Shown here piece by piece: positions 34,684-42,448 of a stretch of 49,237 nt of DNA. A program made the translations under genes and the position numbers. Each line of letters begins with the position of its first letter. Positions within the stretch are counted from its first letter, which is position 1. Origin of the DNA: Clostridia bacterium (GTDB lineage Bacteria; Bacillota; Clostridia; Oscillospirales; Acutalibacteraceae); contig JAFUQS010000106.1 in assembly GCA_017472225.1 (NCBI GenBank), positions 1-49,237 on the forward strand, given 5' to 3'. Below the pieces are notes generated by a model, which did no database searches, was not told the DNA's origin, and saw nothing but the letters and a program-made list of their open reading frames with translations.

Positions 34684-35106
34684 TTATCCTTTCATTTCAT
34701 CAAGTATGGTTTGTGTTTCGTCAAGTATACAGATAAGCTCGGAAAACTTTTTTTCGCCTAATCTGTTTTCAACATTTTTTAAAAGTTCAGTCTGTTTTGC
34801 TTCAGATTCATCGGCAAGGAGCTGTGCCTTTTCGGTAGGTCTGACATAAAAGCTTCGTTTATCAAGCTCAGAGCCTTCTTTATATATGTATCCCTTTTTT
34901 TCAAGAACGGCAATGTGTGCCGCAATCATAGGCTTGGATACGCCTAAAAGCTCTGCAATGGAAAGGGGTGTGAAGTCGCCGTCACGCTTTGTGATGATGT
35001 TCACAACAGCCATCTCACTCGGTCTTATGGGCAAGTCCTTTTTCAGTTCCATATAATCTCTTGAAAATTTAGAAAACACCATGTTGGCATTCATATACTT
35101 ATCCAC
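34684..35106 (-). CDS. MarR-family transcriptional regulator
   Basis: About 140 residues. Winged helix: L-S-I-A-E-L-L-G-V-S-K-P-M-I-A-A-H-I recognition region and the D-K-R-S-F-Y-V-R-P-T wing. GTG at 35106 lies seven bases after AAGGAGG; a TTG three bases upstream and ATG at 35094 are alternatives. Placed between two DUF5131 genes with gaps of 6 and about 12 bases. It probably represses the operon through the palindrome at 36328-36345, responding to an unknown small molecule or oxidant. Confidence 0.85.
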   Translation of the reverse strand: MDKYMNANMVFSKFSRDYMELKKDLPIRPSEMAVVNIITKRDGDFTPLSIAELLGVSKPMIAAHIAVLEKKGYIYKEGSELDKRSFYVRPTEKAQLLADESEAKQTELLKNVENRLGEKKFSELICILDETQTILDEMKG

Positions 35107-35118
35107 CAAACCGCCTCC

Positions 35119-36291
35119 TTATAATTTAACTGTTTCGGTTCTTTGATTTGTAAACCACTGAGCCTCAAAGCCGGTAAACTTCAAAATGCAGTAATCGGGG
35201 TCGGTCACACCTTTTCTGTAAAAACGGTTAAAGAAAGGCTTCCAGAAGCGTTGTTTCGTAGGTTGGTCGGTAAGAACTGCCATATTACCTTTGATTTCTA
35301 CGCCCGAAAAGCTTCTGCCTTTTTCATAAAAGTACACACAAGCCTTGGAATTTTTACGATAGTGTGCAACCTTTCTTGATGAGGTATAGGTTGCAAAATA
35401 AATGTCGTTTCCGTCAATTAGTACGGGCTGAATAAGTGCTCTTGTGGCAGGATAGCCGTCCTCGCCGACAGAAGAAATAATTGAAGTTTTCTGTCTTGCA
35501 ATAAATTCGTAAATACCCTCTTTTGTCATTTTTGTATTCTCCTTACTCTGCTGTATATTTCTGTTCTGAAGTCCCGAAGCAAGTGCCTGGTCTATCTGTG
35601 TTTTGTAGTTCTTGATGTGATAGGTTTTGCCGTCCTTCACAAAGTAGTTTCCCGTCTGTCCGAAGATAAATTCCACATTATATCTGATACATTGGTCATA
35701 TATCTGCTTTACCCATTCATAATGAAGTGGTCTCTTACCCTCGTAATTTTCACCGCCTGCAAGGACTGTTTCAATCTGTCCCGTTTGCAGATACCGGTCA
35801 AGATCAATTTCACCGATAAAAGGCTTCAGGCTTACCCATTTATGCTTTGCAGGAACACTCAGTAAAATCGGTATGCGCTCATCAGCACGTTTCTGATTTT
35901 CGCAGGACACCGCAATGTACACATTATCCCAACCGTCGCCCCAATCTTTCGGCAGACAGTCTTTTATGCGGTGTGCTCTTTTGGTAAGAAGTGAAAACGT
36001 AACATCAGGACGCTGTCGTATCACATCCCATGCCTCATCACGCCACTCGTCGGCTTCCTCAAGGAAGAAATCGCTTGACATACACACACGGACAAACTCG
36101 CCGGTTTTTATCTTATAATTCCCTTGGCGATCTTTTTTCAGCGGCAAATTGGCATCTGTCTTGTTTTTATGAATTTCACCGCCGTCACGGTCTCTTACCT
36201 TATCAAGATAGAACATATAGCAGTTTTTACAGCCCTCTGAAACCTTGCGGCAACCGTGCCAAGGATTCCATGAACGGTCATTTCTGTTCAT
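35119..36291 (-). CDS. DUF5131 protein joined to a pyridoxamine-phosphate-oxidase-like domain
   Basis: 390 residues from the ATG at 36291 behind CGGAGG. N-terminal DUF5131 (about 1-235) with C14-x6-C21-x2-C24, then a linker, then a flavin-reductase-like split beta-barrel of the pyridoxamine 5'-phosphate oxidase superfamily (about 255-390). At the junction the DNA still has AAGGAG followed by an ATG at 35529, in frame, so the second domain may also be made alone. This suggests two former genes joined by loss of a stop. First gene of the MarR-controlled operon; a link between the cysteine cluster and flavin chemistry is possible but unproven. Confidence 0.8.
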   Translation of the reverse strand: MNRNDRSWNPWHGCRKVSEGCKNCYMFYLDKVRDRDGGEIHKNKTDANLPLKKDRQGNYKIKTGEFVRVCMSSDFFLEEADEWRDEAWDVIRQRPDVTFSLLTKRAHRIKDCLPKDWGDGWDNVYIAVSCENQKRADERIPILLSVPAKHKWVSLKPFIGEIDLDRYLQTGQIETVLAGGENYEGKRPLHYEWVKQIYDQCIRYNVEFIFGQTGNYFVKDGKTYHIKNYKTQIDQALASGLQNRNIQQSKENTKMTKEGIYEFIARQKTSIISSVGEDGYPATRALIQPVLIDGNDIYFATYTSSRKVAHYRKNSKACVYFYEKGRSFSGVEIKGNMAVLTDQPTKQRFWKPFFNRFYRKGVTDPDYCILKFTGFEAQWFTNQRTETVKL

Positions 36292-36327
36292 TGTTTCCTC
36301 CGATTTGTATAAAGGATGATTCAATTA

Positions 36328-36345
36328 AGTTAATCTGACTTAACT
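36328..36345. promoter_or_regulatory. Likely MarR operator
   Basis: Perfect inverted repeat AGTTAA-N6-TTAACT directly downstream of the -10 box of the DUF5131/MarR operon. A related half-site, TTAACTT, is within the -35/-10 spacer. Confidence 0.6.
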
Positions 36346-36374
36346 ATTATAGTTCATTCACATTAACTTGTCAA
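36346..36374 (-). promoter_or_regulatory. Promoter of the DUF5131/MarR operon
   Basis: On the minus strand perfect TTGACA (36369-36374), 17-base spacer, perfect TATAAT (36346-36351). Confidence 0.85.
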
Positions 36375-36397
36375 TGGAGTTTAATAAATTAACAGAA

Positions 36398-36421
36398 AAG
36401 ACGGCAGAAAGCTGCCGTCTT
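36398..36421 (-). terminator. Terminator of the aldo/keto reductase operon
   Basis: Ten-bp stem AAGACGGCAG/CTGCCGTCTT with an AAAG loop, followed by TTTCTGTT on the minus strand. Confidence 0.75.
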
Positions 36422-36428
36422 AAAAAAG

Positions 36429-37424
36429 TTATTTAACAGATAATATGCTTTCAATTGTCTTGATTTCGTCTTCGTTCAGAGGAGACTTTTCAAAGGCACG
36501 GACATTTTCTTCCACTTGTTCGGGTCTGCTTGCTCCGATGAGTGCACTTGTAACAACATCGTTGCGAAGAGTCCAGAGAAGTACCAATTGTGCAACGGTC
36601 TGTCCTCTTTTTTCAGCAAGAGCATTGAGCTTGCGGACAATATTCAACTTTTCCTCTGTAATGTCACTCACTTTCAAATGTCTCGGGTCATGTACTGCAC
36701 GGGAATCCTCGGGTATCCCGCCAAGATAACGGTTTGTAAGTACGCCGTTTGCAAGGGGTGCAAAGGCAATACAGCCCACGCCCTCCTGCTGCAATACATC
36801 AGTAAGCCCATTTTCAATCCACCGGTTAAGCATAGAATAATGAGGCTGATGAATGAGCATAGGCGTACCCATTTTACGAAGAGTATCAATGGCAACCTTT
36901 GCCTCGTCAGCATTATAATTTGAAATGCCCACATAAAGTGCTTTGCCGCTTCTGACAATCTGATCAAGAGCACCCATGGTTTCTTCAATAGGCGTATCGG
37001 GATCGGGGCGGTGATGATAGAAAATATCTACATAATCAAGATTCATTCTTTTAAGGGATTGGTCAATACTTGCCATCAAATATTTTCGGCTTCCGTGGTC
37101 GCCGTAAGGACCCTGCCACATATCAAAGCCTGCTTTGGTTGAGATTATAAGCTCATCACGGTGTGTATGCCAATCATTAAGGAAGTGCTTGCCGAAGTTT
37201 TTCTCCGCTTCTCCGTATGGCGGTCCGTAATTATTTGCAAGGTCGAAATGAGTGATACCCAGATCAAAAGCCTTGCGAAGAATACCTTGCTGTGTTTCAA
37301 AGGGTGTAATATTACCGAAGTTGTGCCAGAGTCCGAGAGATACGGCAGGAAGCAGAAGTCCGCTTTTTCCGCAACGGCGGTACGGCATTTTTTCATAGCG
37401 ATCAGATGCAGGTGTGTAATTCAT
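36429..37424 (-). CDS. Aldo/keto reductase
   Basis: 331 residues. NADPH-dependent reductase with the (beta/alpha)8 fold. Catalytic tetrad candidates are the Asp and Tyr in H-F-D-L-A-N-N-Y, the Lys in I-S-T-K-A-G and the His in I-F-Y-H-H-R-P. The length and the N-terminal Y-R-R-C-G-K-S-G-L segment fit the YghZ/L-glyceraldehyde-3-phosphate reductase branch. It follows the GH43 gene by 10 bases on the same strand, so it may act on a sugar or aldehyde from that pathway. Confidence 0.87.
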   Translation of the reverse strand: MNYTPASDRYEKMPYRRCGKSGLLLPAVSLGLWHNFGNITPFETQQGILRKAFDLGITHFDLANNYGPPYGEAEKNFGKHFLNDWHTHRDELIISTKAGFDMWQGPYGDHGSRKYLMASIDQSLKRMNLDYVDIFYHHRPDPDTPIEETMGALDQIVRSGKALYVGISNYNADEAKVAIDTLRKMGTPMLIHQPHYSMLNRWIENGLTDVLQQEGVGCIAFAPLANGVLTNRYLGGIPEDSRAVHDPRHLKVSDITEEKLNIVRKLNALAEKRGQTVAQLVLLWTLRNDVVTSALIGASRPEQVEENVRAFEKSPLNEDEIKTIESILSVK

Positions 37425-37434
37425 ATTTTCCTCC

Positions 37435-38301
37435 TCATGTCATTATAACGGGTACGATTTCATCACCGTCAAATTTAAGTTTATCAATGCATAAAAATCT
37501 GTGTCCCGGCTCACTGTCACCGATAATGCGTCTGTGATATACAATAAGCCACTCATCTGTGCCTTGGATGTTTATATATCCGTGATGTCCCGGACCGTTT
37601 GCGATAACGGAAGATTCAAGAATCACTTTGCCCTCAGGATTTATCTCAATGGGATTGATGCTTTTGCTCGTACAAATATGATATGTTCCGTTTGTCCAAT
37701 TGCCCTCAGACCACATAAAATGATAAATGCCGTTCCTTTTAAGCATACACGGTCCTTCCGTATAATTATCGGGTGTTATTTCTTTAAAAAGGCAGCCGTC
37801 ATTGAAAGGAACAAAGCCATTCATTTCATCATTCATCACAGCAACATTACAGTGATGCCAACCGCCGTAATAAAGGTAAACAGTACCGTCGTCATCTTTA
37901 AAAAGATGGGCATCAATAGGCTGTGCGGAATTGATAAAGCGATCAACAAGAGGTCTACCAAGATAACTGACAAAAGGCCCCGAGGGAGAATCTGAAACGG
38001 CAATTTCAAGTCCGCCGATTTCACCGTCGGATTGTATATCGTTACTTGCAAAAATCAGATAATACTTTCCGTTCTTTTCAATAATCGTCGGTGCCCATAC
38101 TGCTCTGTGAATATACGGAAAGCCACTCATATCTATAATGTTTTCATGCTTTTTCCAATGTAACAGATCGTCTGAAGAAAAAGCATCAATATTCATCTGA
38201 TCGGTGTATTCAGTGAAAGACTTTGTGACATAAATATAGTATCTGCCCTCATAAAATCTTGCTTCAGGGTCAGCATAAAAGCCTTGGACTATCGGGTTCA
38301 T
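37435..38301 (-). CDS. GH43 glycoside hydrolase
   Basis: 288 residues from the ATG at 38301; the frame reaches further upstream without a ribosome site. Family acids: D11 (Y-A-D-P-E), D130 (P-I-D-A-H) and E182 (T-E-G-P). No signal peptide, so intracellular. It differs clearly from the GH43 at 23813, so the two likely belong to different subfamilies. Encoded just before an aldo/keto reductase. Substrate probably an arabino- or xylo-oligosaccharide. Confidence 0.87.
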   Translation of the reverse strand: MNPIVQGFYADPEARFYEGRYYIYVTKSFTEYTDQMNIDAFSSDDLLHWKKHENIIDMSGFPYIHRAVWAPTIIEKNGKYYLIFASNDIQSDGEIGGLEIAVSDSPSGPFVSYLGRPLVDRFINSAQPIDAHLFKDDDGTVYLYYGGWHHCNVAVMNDEMNGFVPFNDGCLFKEITPDNYTEGPCMLKRNGIYHFMWSEGNWTNGTYHICTSKSINPIEINPEGKVILESSVIANGPGHHGYINIQGTDEWLIVYHRRIIGDSEPGHRFLCIDKLKFDGDEIVPVIMT

Positions 38302-38342
38302 AATAAGCCTTCTTTTTATAAATTTCAATTTTTATCATACAC

Positions 38343-38660
38343 CTAAGGATATGGTTTTTCAATATTTTGCAGTAAAGTTTTGCAATTTTTAATCCAATGT
38401 GCGGATTTGGAGGAATAAAAAGAGACTGGTTTCAGCCCTTTTGCGATATCTGTATTCCTTGACAGATCAAGAACGGCATCTTCGTTTGAAAAAACAGAAT
38501 ATTGGATTTCCTTTTCGCACACAATGTGGACAAGGTCATGGATCATTCTGTTGTTAATAGCCGTGCGTATTCCGTCACTCCAGGTAGGAATACAACCAAT
38601 GGTCTTGATATCAAAAGCCACCGATAGTATAGAGCTTAGTACGTTCGAGCCAATTATCAT
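38343..38660 (-). CDS. Uncharacterised short frame overlapping a HAD gene
   Basis: 105 codons overlapping the HAD gene end by 50 bases. The middle part (W-S-D-G-I-R-T-A-I-N-N-R-M-I-H-D-L-V-H) looks protein-like. The C-terminal part contains the 45-bp repeat that recurs at 39655. No family recognised and no clear ribosome site, so it may be a gene remnant. Confidence 0.35.
   Translation of the reverse strand: MIIGSNVLSSILSVAFDIKTIGCIPTWSDGIRTAINNRMIHDLVHIVCEKEIQYSVFSNEDAVLDLSRNTDIAKGLKPVSFYSSKSAHWIKNCKTLLQNIEKPYP
38391..38435. repeat. 45-bp direct repeat, copy A
   Basis: Matches 39655-39699 with three mismatches over 45 bases. The shared core is GGAATAAAAAGAGACTGG and TTTCAG. The minus strand reads L-K-P-V-S-F-Y-S in both. 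Confidence 0.8.
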
Positions 38661-39144
38661 CGACAGTTGTTATATCCGCATAACATTCGTTCATAAGAAC
38701 ACCGATTGCTTTCTCCGTTGTTCTTTCGTCAAGGCCGGTTGCATCATCAGTTTTCACAAATCTTTTTCTGTTTTCCGGACTCCAGCCGAAATCCATATCA
38801 TCGAGAATAACATATGAATCAACCTTGTTTTTTGCAAGCCACATGAGAATTTCATAGTCCCTGTCCTCACCGAAGTTTTCGGTTTTAGCATATATTTTCA
38901 GTCCGTGCTTTTTGAAGATTTCGTTCAGTTTTTCGCCTTCTTCCTGAAGCTGAATTTTGCCCTCATTCCAATACATACGCCAGGTTGAAGTCAGCACGAT
39001 TACAGCATTATCGGTTGTATCTACTATGTATCTGAGAAGTTCAAGTTTACTCTCATCAATAGGGTTTTCATAATAATCATCAACACTTTCACGGTATTTG
39101 TGGTCGTTGATCACCCCGTCAATATCAAGAAATATTACTTTCAT
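38611..39144 (-). CDS. HAD-superfamily hydrolase-like protein
   Basis: 177 residues, soluble. Motif I is F-L-D-I-D-G-V-I at the N-terminus with both aspartates, motif II is L-T-S-T-W-R, and I-L-D-D-M-D is the likely motif IV. This is the short HAD group found in RNA-repair 'Swiss army knife' proteins and related phosphatases, and it probably has phosphatase activity. Start is ATG behind AAGGGGTG. It stands between the two copies of the 45-bp repeat, next to a broken tnpV, so it may have arrived by transfer. Confidence 0.8.
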   Translation of the reverse strand: MKVIFLDIDGVINDHKYRESVDDYYENPIDESKLELLRYIVDTTDNAVIVLTSTWRMYWNEGKIQLQEEGEKLNEIFKKHGLKIYAKTENFGEDRDYEILMWLAKNKVDSYVILDDMDFGWSPENRKRFVKTDDATGLDERTTEKAIGVLMNECYADITTVDDNWLERTKLYTIGGF

Positions 39145-39206
39145 ATATTTTCACCCCTTCAAATTTTCTTTTTATTTTTTAAGAATAGTTAAATAAAGAT
39201 ATTGCA

Positions 39207-39633
39207 TTATTCTGTTTTTGTACGAACCTGAAGGTCCCTCAACTCTCTATAGACTATCTGTCGTGTCTGTGTTTCGATATTACCCATGCTCTGCACCCAC
39301 TCCATCTGATTCTCTTCTTTCAGATTTTCAGTCACATCCTCTGCCACTTTTATCTGCTATATCAAAAGTTCGTACATTTCATTTGCTTGTTTCTCGACTT
39401 CGGCACAGCACTGATGCAACTTAACTTTAATAATAAGCGAATTAAATTATACTGGTTTAAACTTTTCAAGATGAGTCTTATGCATCATTCCAAATTTACC
39501 GAGAGTGATATTAGTTTCTTCGGGTGATAGCGCAACATACGGCAGATAATAGTCGCCATGAAGAGTATTGCTGATACCATTCTGCTCATTTGTATAATGC
39601 TTCTTAAGACCCTCCTTGTTTTGATAGTTTCAT
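39207..39633 (-). pseudogene. Broken tnpV (TnpV-type transposon protein)
   Basis: On the minus strand the reading frame shows the TnpV pattern: Y-Y-L-P-Y-V-A-L-S-P-E-E-T, L-G-K-F-G-M-M-H, then E-K-Q-A-N-E-M-Y-E-L-L-I, V-T-E-N-L-K-E-E-N-Q-M-E-W-V-Q, I-V-Y-R-E-L. A frameshift near 39605 separates the first codons (M-K-L-S-K-Q-G-G), and two in-frame stops (TAA near 39452, TAG near 39357) break the rest. TnpV proteins accompany mobile elements of Clostridia, so this is a scar of an earlier insertion. Confidence 0.75.
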
Positions 39634-39654
39634 TCTAACTGACAACAAGAAAAT

Positions 39655-39699
39655 AATCCAATATGCCGATTTGTAGGAATAAAAAGAGACTGGTTTCAG
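39655..39699. repeat. 45-bp direct repeat, copy B
   Basis: Second copy of the repeat at 38391-38435. In this copy the sequence forms the 3' arm of a terminator (see 39685-39724), which copy A lacks. Confidence 0.8.
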
Positions 39700-39724
39700 A
39701 AAGAAAATTCCGTTAACAGTCTCT
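39685..39724 (-). terminator. Terminator downstream of the integrase region
   Basis: On the minus strand AGAGACTG...CAGTCTCT (8 bp, extended by TT/AA) followed by TTTTTA. It would stop transcripts leaving the mobile element toward tnpV and the HAD gene. Confidence 0.65.
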
Positions 39725-39742
39725 AGTATTTTTGGTTATAAC

Positions 39743-39998
39743 CTTACATCAAAAATTTAAAGAACAAATTTCTCTGCACATTTTTTGCATCGATTGTAGT
39801 AAGTTTGATGTAAGATGTAATTTTTTGGTGTTTTACACCCCTCAAAACCTCAATAAAATGGGGGTTATTGAGACTTTTACTTATCGAGGCTCTTCATCGT
39901 GGGGAAAAGTTTTCCCAACAATTCGTACATCGTCATATTCATTCAAATCCTTTGTTTTGCTTACTTTCCCGAACTTCATACTCATTCATATTACATCA
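39743..39998. other. Candidate integrase arm-type sites
   Basis: The octamer TTACATCA or its complement occurs at 39744-39751, 39806-39813 and 39991-39998, and a shorter GATGTAA at 39814-39820. The first two extend to an 11-base inverted pair (CTTACATCAAA at 39743-39753, TTTGATGTAAG at 39804-39814). Position beside the integrase fits arm binding sites, but no consensus is known to me. Confidence 0.35.
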
Positions 39999-40074
39999 GG
40001 AAAAAAGCAAAATTGTTGTCAATCTGCTGTCCTCGCAGAATTTTTGTTGTCAGGACTCACACCGAGAACCCTTC

Positions 40075-41307
40075 TCAAAAGATGTCCAACTTCGATAAGT
40101 TGTTAAATGATTCCTGCTTCTTCTGATCCGTAGCTTCAGCATAGATATCCATCGTCGTTTCAATGTTGCGATGTCCCATGATATCTTGGATCACTTTTAG
40201 ATTTGTTTCGTGCTCACAGAGTCTGGTACAAAAAGTGTGTCTTAGATGGTGACAAGAAAAATCCGGAAGAATGACCGGCTCACGACGCTCTCTTTTTGCT
40301 TTCACAACCTCATCTGAGTTGTGGCTGCAAACAATGCGTTTTATGGTTCGATTTACGGACTGCGGGGTCTGGATTCCACCATAGCGGTTGATGAATATAA
40401 ATCCCTTCATACCATCAAGTTCTGTATCGAATGTTCCAGACTCATCTTGTTCCTCGCGCACCATTTGAAATGCATCATAGACAACATCAAGCATCGGAAT
40501 CGTGCGGATACCTGCTTCCGTTTTTGGCTTTGAAATCTGCAAGGTGGATGTTCGGGAATTTCCTACCGGGTAGTAGACAACGCTATGGTTTATGCTGATC
40601 TTGCGATTATCAAAATCAAGGTCGTCCCATGTCAATCCTAATACCTCGCCGATTCTGCCACCGGTACCGAGCAATACTGTAAATAGTGGCCACCAATGGT
40701 AATACACCGGATGGTTAGCAATATAATCCATAAAGGATCTCTGCTGCGGCTTTGTAAGAGCGTGCCGCACACCTCTTGCCTTGTCACTCTCTTTGCTGAC
40801 TTCCTTCATCACGCCATCCGACGGGTTCTTTCTGATAACTTCATCCCGGACCGCCAGCTGAAAGGTTGGATGCAGCAAAGTGTGTACCGAATCCAATGTA
40901 CCCAATGACAAATCATCTACATTAAGCAGATGGAGATAGAATTGAAGCACATCCGAATATTTTACCTCAGCAATTTTCTTCTTGCCAAAAGTGTCTCTGA
41001 CAAAGCGATCATAGATATAGATGTAATTACTACGGGTAGTCTCCCTTAACTTGCATTTGGTAGACATATATCTATCAAATGTGTCGTTTATGGTTGCTTT
41101 TCCCGCAACGTATATATCCAGCCCATCCAACTGATCCTTCATCAGCTGCTTTTCTTTTTCTCTAAGTGTCGTCAGATCTTGTGCATATATAAACTTACGC
41201 CTTCCTAATGGGTCGGTGTAGGTATACATATATCGCTTGTCTGACGCTCTCTGTACCTCTCCCTTTCTAAGCGCTCTACCACGCTCGTCTTTTCGTGCCT
41301 TTGCCAT
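40075..41307 (-). CDS. int: Tyrosine site-specific integrase, Tn916 type
   Basis: 410 residues from the ATG at 41307 behind AAGGAGG. N-terminal AP2-like arm-binding domain (about 1-65), SAM-like core-binding domain (about 72-170), catalytic domain from about 180. Catalytic residues: R218 (G-G-R-I-G-E), H353-x-L-R356, H379 (G-H-R) and Y389 (D-I-Y). It integrates and excises the element. As usual it sits at one end, with a small RHH protein and a DUF6462-like protein upstream, one of which may serve as excisionase. Confidence 0.93.
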   Translation of the reverse strand: MAKARKDERGRALRKGEVQRASDKRYMYTYTDPLGRRKFIYAQDLTTLREKEKQLMKDQLDGLDIYVAGKATINDTFDRYMSTKCKLRETTRSNYIYIYDRFVRDTFGKKKIAEVKYSDVLQFYLHLLNVDDLSLGTLDSVHTLLHPTFQLAVRDEVIRKNPSDGVMKEVSKESDKARGVRHALTKPQQRSFMDYIANHPVYYHWWPLFTVLLGTGGRIGEVLGLTWDDLDFDNRKISINHSVVYYPVGNSRTSTLQISKPKTEAGIRTIPMLDVVYDAFQMVREEQDESGTFDTELDGMKGFIFINRYGGIQTPQSVNRTIKRIVCSHNSDEVVKAKRERREPVILPDFSCHHLRHTFCTRLCEHETNLKVIQDIMGHRNIETTMDIYAEATDQKKQESFNNLSKLDIF

Positions 41308-41352
41308 ACTGATTACCTCCTTCAATATATATTGAAAAGGGGCTCACAGCAC

Positions 41353-41523
41353 TTACTTCTTTTTGGACAAATACTCTTCCAAACTTCGCAAGGCAACTTC
41401 TGTCATTGACATATTATGTTTGATGGCATACTCATTTAACTTCTTATGGGTTTCATCCGACATACGGATTGTTATGGTTGCTCTTTTTGCATTATCCTTC
41501 TTCGGTCGTCCCATTCGTGTCAT
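41353..41523 (-). CDS. Small ribbon-helix-helix protein
   Basis: 56 residues, start ATG behind GGAGGTAGC. Sequence begins M-T-R-M-G-R-P-K-K-D-N and continues with the strand A-T-I-T-I-R-M and two helices (D-E-T-H-K-K-L-N-E-Y-A then S-M-T-E-V-A-L-R-S-L-E-E-Y-L), the fold of MetJ/Arc/CopG DNA-binding dimers. It lies 45 bases upstream of int on the same strand and likely regulates int or the element's left end. Confidence 0.85.
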   Translation of the reverse strand: MTRMGRPKKDNAKRATITIRMSDETHKKLNEYAIKHNMSMTEVALRSLEEYLSKKK

Positions 41524-41630
41524 ATGCTACCTCCAAACACTGTGTATATTATACTTATTGTAAGACAGAAAGTCAATACCTCGTGTGCTCTTCGTCCCCA
41601 TATTATTCGGAAATTCATATTACTAACCCT

Positions 41631-41840
41631 TCAACATTCACGGAATGTCTCAAGAAACTTCTCGAAAATCTCGCAGTTGACCAGTGCTATTCCGTCAATT
41701 TTATAAACCGCCTTGGCTTCTTTTGCCAGTGCCTGAAACTTTGTCAATCCAAGACTGTACTTTTCGGCTCCTTCTTTATACCTGACAAATTTCTTTGCAT
41801 ATTGTTTTGTCTTCTCTGCATCTTTTCGTTGATATCCCAT
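41631..41840 (-). CDS. DUF6462-like small protein, possible excisionase
   Basis: 69 residues, basic at the N-terminus. R-Y-K-E-G-A-E-K-Y-S-L-G-L-T-K-F-Q-A-L-A-K-E-A-K-type helix-turn-helix, then V-N-C-E-I-F-E-K-F-L-E-T-F. The winged-helix-like pattern is that of excisionase-type proteins found beside integrases in Clostridial elements. Start ATG behind AAAGGAGG. The excisionase role is inferred from position. Confidence 0.75.
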   Translation of the reverse strand: MGYQRKDAEKTKQYAKKFVRYKEGAEKYSLGLTKFQALAKEAKAVYKIDGIALVNCEIFEKFLETFREC

Positions 41841-41926
41841 TATTCGGTTCCTCCTTTATCTTAAAAATCAGCGAACATCGCTAACGATATTAATTTCTTC
41901 CTTATATAAATATATGTCCTTACACT

Positions 41927-42080
41927 CTGCCTGCAGCGAACAGGTCCATAGGAATTTCACCTTCCCGCCTTCATTATGGCCGGACCGCGAGTTACGGAAG
42001 TCTCATTATCCCCGGATGAATCATCGCGTTATGTAGGAGCCACCTACATATCAGTGCTCATGGACCTGCGTGCCAGGCAG
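41927..42080. ncRNA. Strongly paired non-coding segment (RNA or origin-like)
   Basis: The 416-base gap between 41841 and 42256 has no credible gene. A long-range helix closes it: CTGCCTG and CAGGTCCAT (41927-41933, 41941-41949) pair with ATGGACCTG and CAGGCAG (42060-42068, 42074-42080). Inside are the hairpin TATGTAGG/CCTACATA (42030-42050) and a CGCGA/TCGCG pair (41986-41990 with 42024-42028). It could be a structured RNA upstream of the DUF6462-like gene or an origin of transfer/replication. No known family recognised. Confidence 0.45.
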
Positions 42081-42220
42081 TTGGATAGCCGCTTCGCATT
42101 CCGGGACCGTAGAGGTAAAGACTATTCAATTGTCAAGGTGCGATAAAACATAGGGATGCTTTCATAAGGTAAAAACACAAAAAAATCTCAAAATATAATC
42201 ACTTCCCGAAAAAATTTATA

Positions 42221-42249
42221 AAAAAAGCTCCGGATGTGCAGTCCGGAGC
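42221..42249 (-). terminator. Terminator after the sigma/HTH pair
   Basis: Perfect 8-bp stem GCTCCGGA/TCCGGAGC with a seven-base loop and a six-T run on the minus strand. Confidence 0.88.
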
Positions 42250-42256
42250 CTTGTCG

Positions 42257-42448
42257 TTATATTATGAACTTGTTGATATTGAGAGCCAGATGCATCAGAA
42301 GATACTGCTTCAGATCGTCATCATGCTTACCGTTTATAAAACAATGCTTGTCTATCAGAGGATCATAAATGGTAATCAATTTCTCAAAGTCATTATGATT
42401 GCCTGCAATAGCGCCTTGTAATATAATCTGAAATTCGGTTTTATCCAT
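42257..42448 (-). CDS. Helix-turn-helix protein, Tn916 Orf8-like
   Basis: 63 residues from the ATG at 42448, which overlaps the stop of the sigma-like gene by eight bases. The pattern F-E-K-L-I-T-I-Y-D-P-L-I-D-K and D-L-K-Q-Y-L-L-M-H-L-A-L-N-I resembles sigma region 2-like HTH_16 proteins next to Orf7-type sigma factors in Tn916-family elements. It probably acts with the sigma-like protein encoded just upstream to express element genes. Confidence 0.75.
   Translation of the reverse strand: MDKTEFQIILQGAIAGNHNDFEKLITIYDPLIDKHCFINGKHDDDLKQYLLMHLALNINKFII

Noticed and set aside
39218-39424. 68-codon frame on the plus strand
   Set aside because: It is the antisense shadow of the tnpV pseudogene.
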